Below, piece by piece: positions 63,287 to 64,000 of a DNA stretch of 64,000 nucleotides. A program made the translations under genes and the position numbers. Source of the stretch: Centroberyx gerrardi. Taxonomy: Eukaryota > Chordata > Actinopteri > Beryciformes > Berycidae. Below the pieces are notes generated by a model. That model searched no databases. It had not been told where the DNA came from and saw only the letters and a program-made list of their open reading frames with translations. Within the stretch, counting starts at the first letter, position 1. The number at the start of each line of letters is the position of its first letter. The stretch is from the NCBI RefSeq assembly GCF_048128805.1, contig NC_135998.1, positions 10,180,656 to 10,244,655 on the forward strand, written 5' to 3'.

Positions 63287-64000
63287 CTACAAAAAAAAAC
63301 CTCAGCTATTTAAATTTGGGCAAAAAAATGAGTGGATTGTAACCTGCCACTTCATTTCATTTCTTCTGTAATTTCCAATGGATTCCATTATTCCATTACA
63401 ACAGACAGCAAACTATTCATATCACTTTACAAATATATATCTGAAATAGGGAGGGAATATTGAATATAGCTACACAGAGTGATACATAGTCTACTGTATA
63501 TCATATGTCTGTCCCTTTGCACAGTATGTGAGGTGTTTCTGTTGTGGGCTAAGTGCAATTATACAGGAGCAGGGTCAGTTTTGTTTACGTGTAGTGTATG
63601 TGAGTTTAGGTCTGATCAATAAATTGCCCATAGGCATGAGTGTGTTTGTGTGTAGTACGGTATATGACATGTACATGATGCTATGTAAAGCCCTTTGAGA
63701 CATGCTTGAGATAAAGGGACATATAAATAAACAAGACTAGACTAGACTAGACATTCCTGCCCCCTTTTTCCTCAAACATCCAAGCCAGGTTTCTATTGTA
63801 AGCATTCACCCTAGTTCAAATAACACAAGGGCTAGTCTTGAATATTTACTATAAATGGCAAATAAAGTGATTAATTGTATGCCCATTTTATGTCTACAAC
63901 ATGCTTTTGTTCAGCTACTGCAGAGAAATACCTCACTGACGCTAGTGCAAGTATTCCTAGCACTCATTTTTCATTAAAAGCTTCATTATTTATAAGTTTA
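63287..64000. other. Part of a GTF3C5 intron with a LINE tail
   Basis: The stretch upstream of the first visible GTF3C5 exon shows no further exon before the window ends. At 63680–63752 a retroposon end (CCCTTTGAGACATGCTTGAG and GACTA units) is present. Confidence 0.6.

Overview
The window is nuclear DNA of a ray-finned fish, most likely a percomorph teleost. Three things point there: vertebrate genes split into many short exons by AT-rich introns; a dense load of fish-type repeats (Rex1-like LINEs, Tc1/mariner, hAT and palindromic MITEs, CA/GA microsatellites); and the neighbourhood GTF3C5–CEL, which is also adjacent on human 9q34. All five recognised genes lie on the minus strand, so they are transcribed from right to left. 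Exon ends were set by eye from GT/AG sites, reading-frame continuity and family alignment from memory; each multi-exon gene closes in frame.

Layout, left to right. 1–3388: no gene; a Tc1 transposase remnant. 3389–4264: a single-exon RING-finger E3 ligase with a C-terminal membrane anchor. 6771–24644: a seven-exon cholesterol 7-desaturase (Neverland/DAF-36 Rieske oxygenase), complete at 457 aa, with a CpG-rich first exon and introns full of decayed LINE, hAT and MITE sequence. 24645–27668: intergenic, with LINE remnants and a diverged local duplication. 27669–56927: three tandem, complete, 11-exon bile-salt-activated (carboxyl ester) lipase genes, here called A (557 aa), B (554 aa) and C (566 aa). 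58138–right edge: the last six exons of GTF3C5 (TFIIIC subunit); its 5' part lies outside the window.

The lipase array is the main biological unit. Each copy has a signal peptide, an intact Ser-Asp-His triad, its own TATA box 33–39 nt before the ATG with a shared upstream motif, and a poly(A) signal close to the stop, so all three look like working digestive lipases. None has the long proline-rich mucin-like tail of the mammalian enzyme. Exon 5, which carries the catalytic serine, is almost identical in all three copies while neighbouring exons are clearly diverged; this suggests gene conversion. The desaturase is notable because the family is best known from insect and nematode steroid synthesis and is absent from mammals. 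I found no RNA genes, CRISPR arrays or prokaryotic features.
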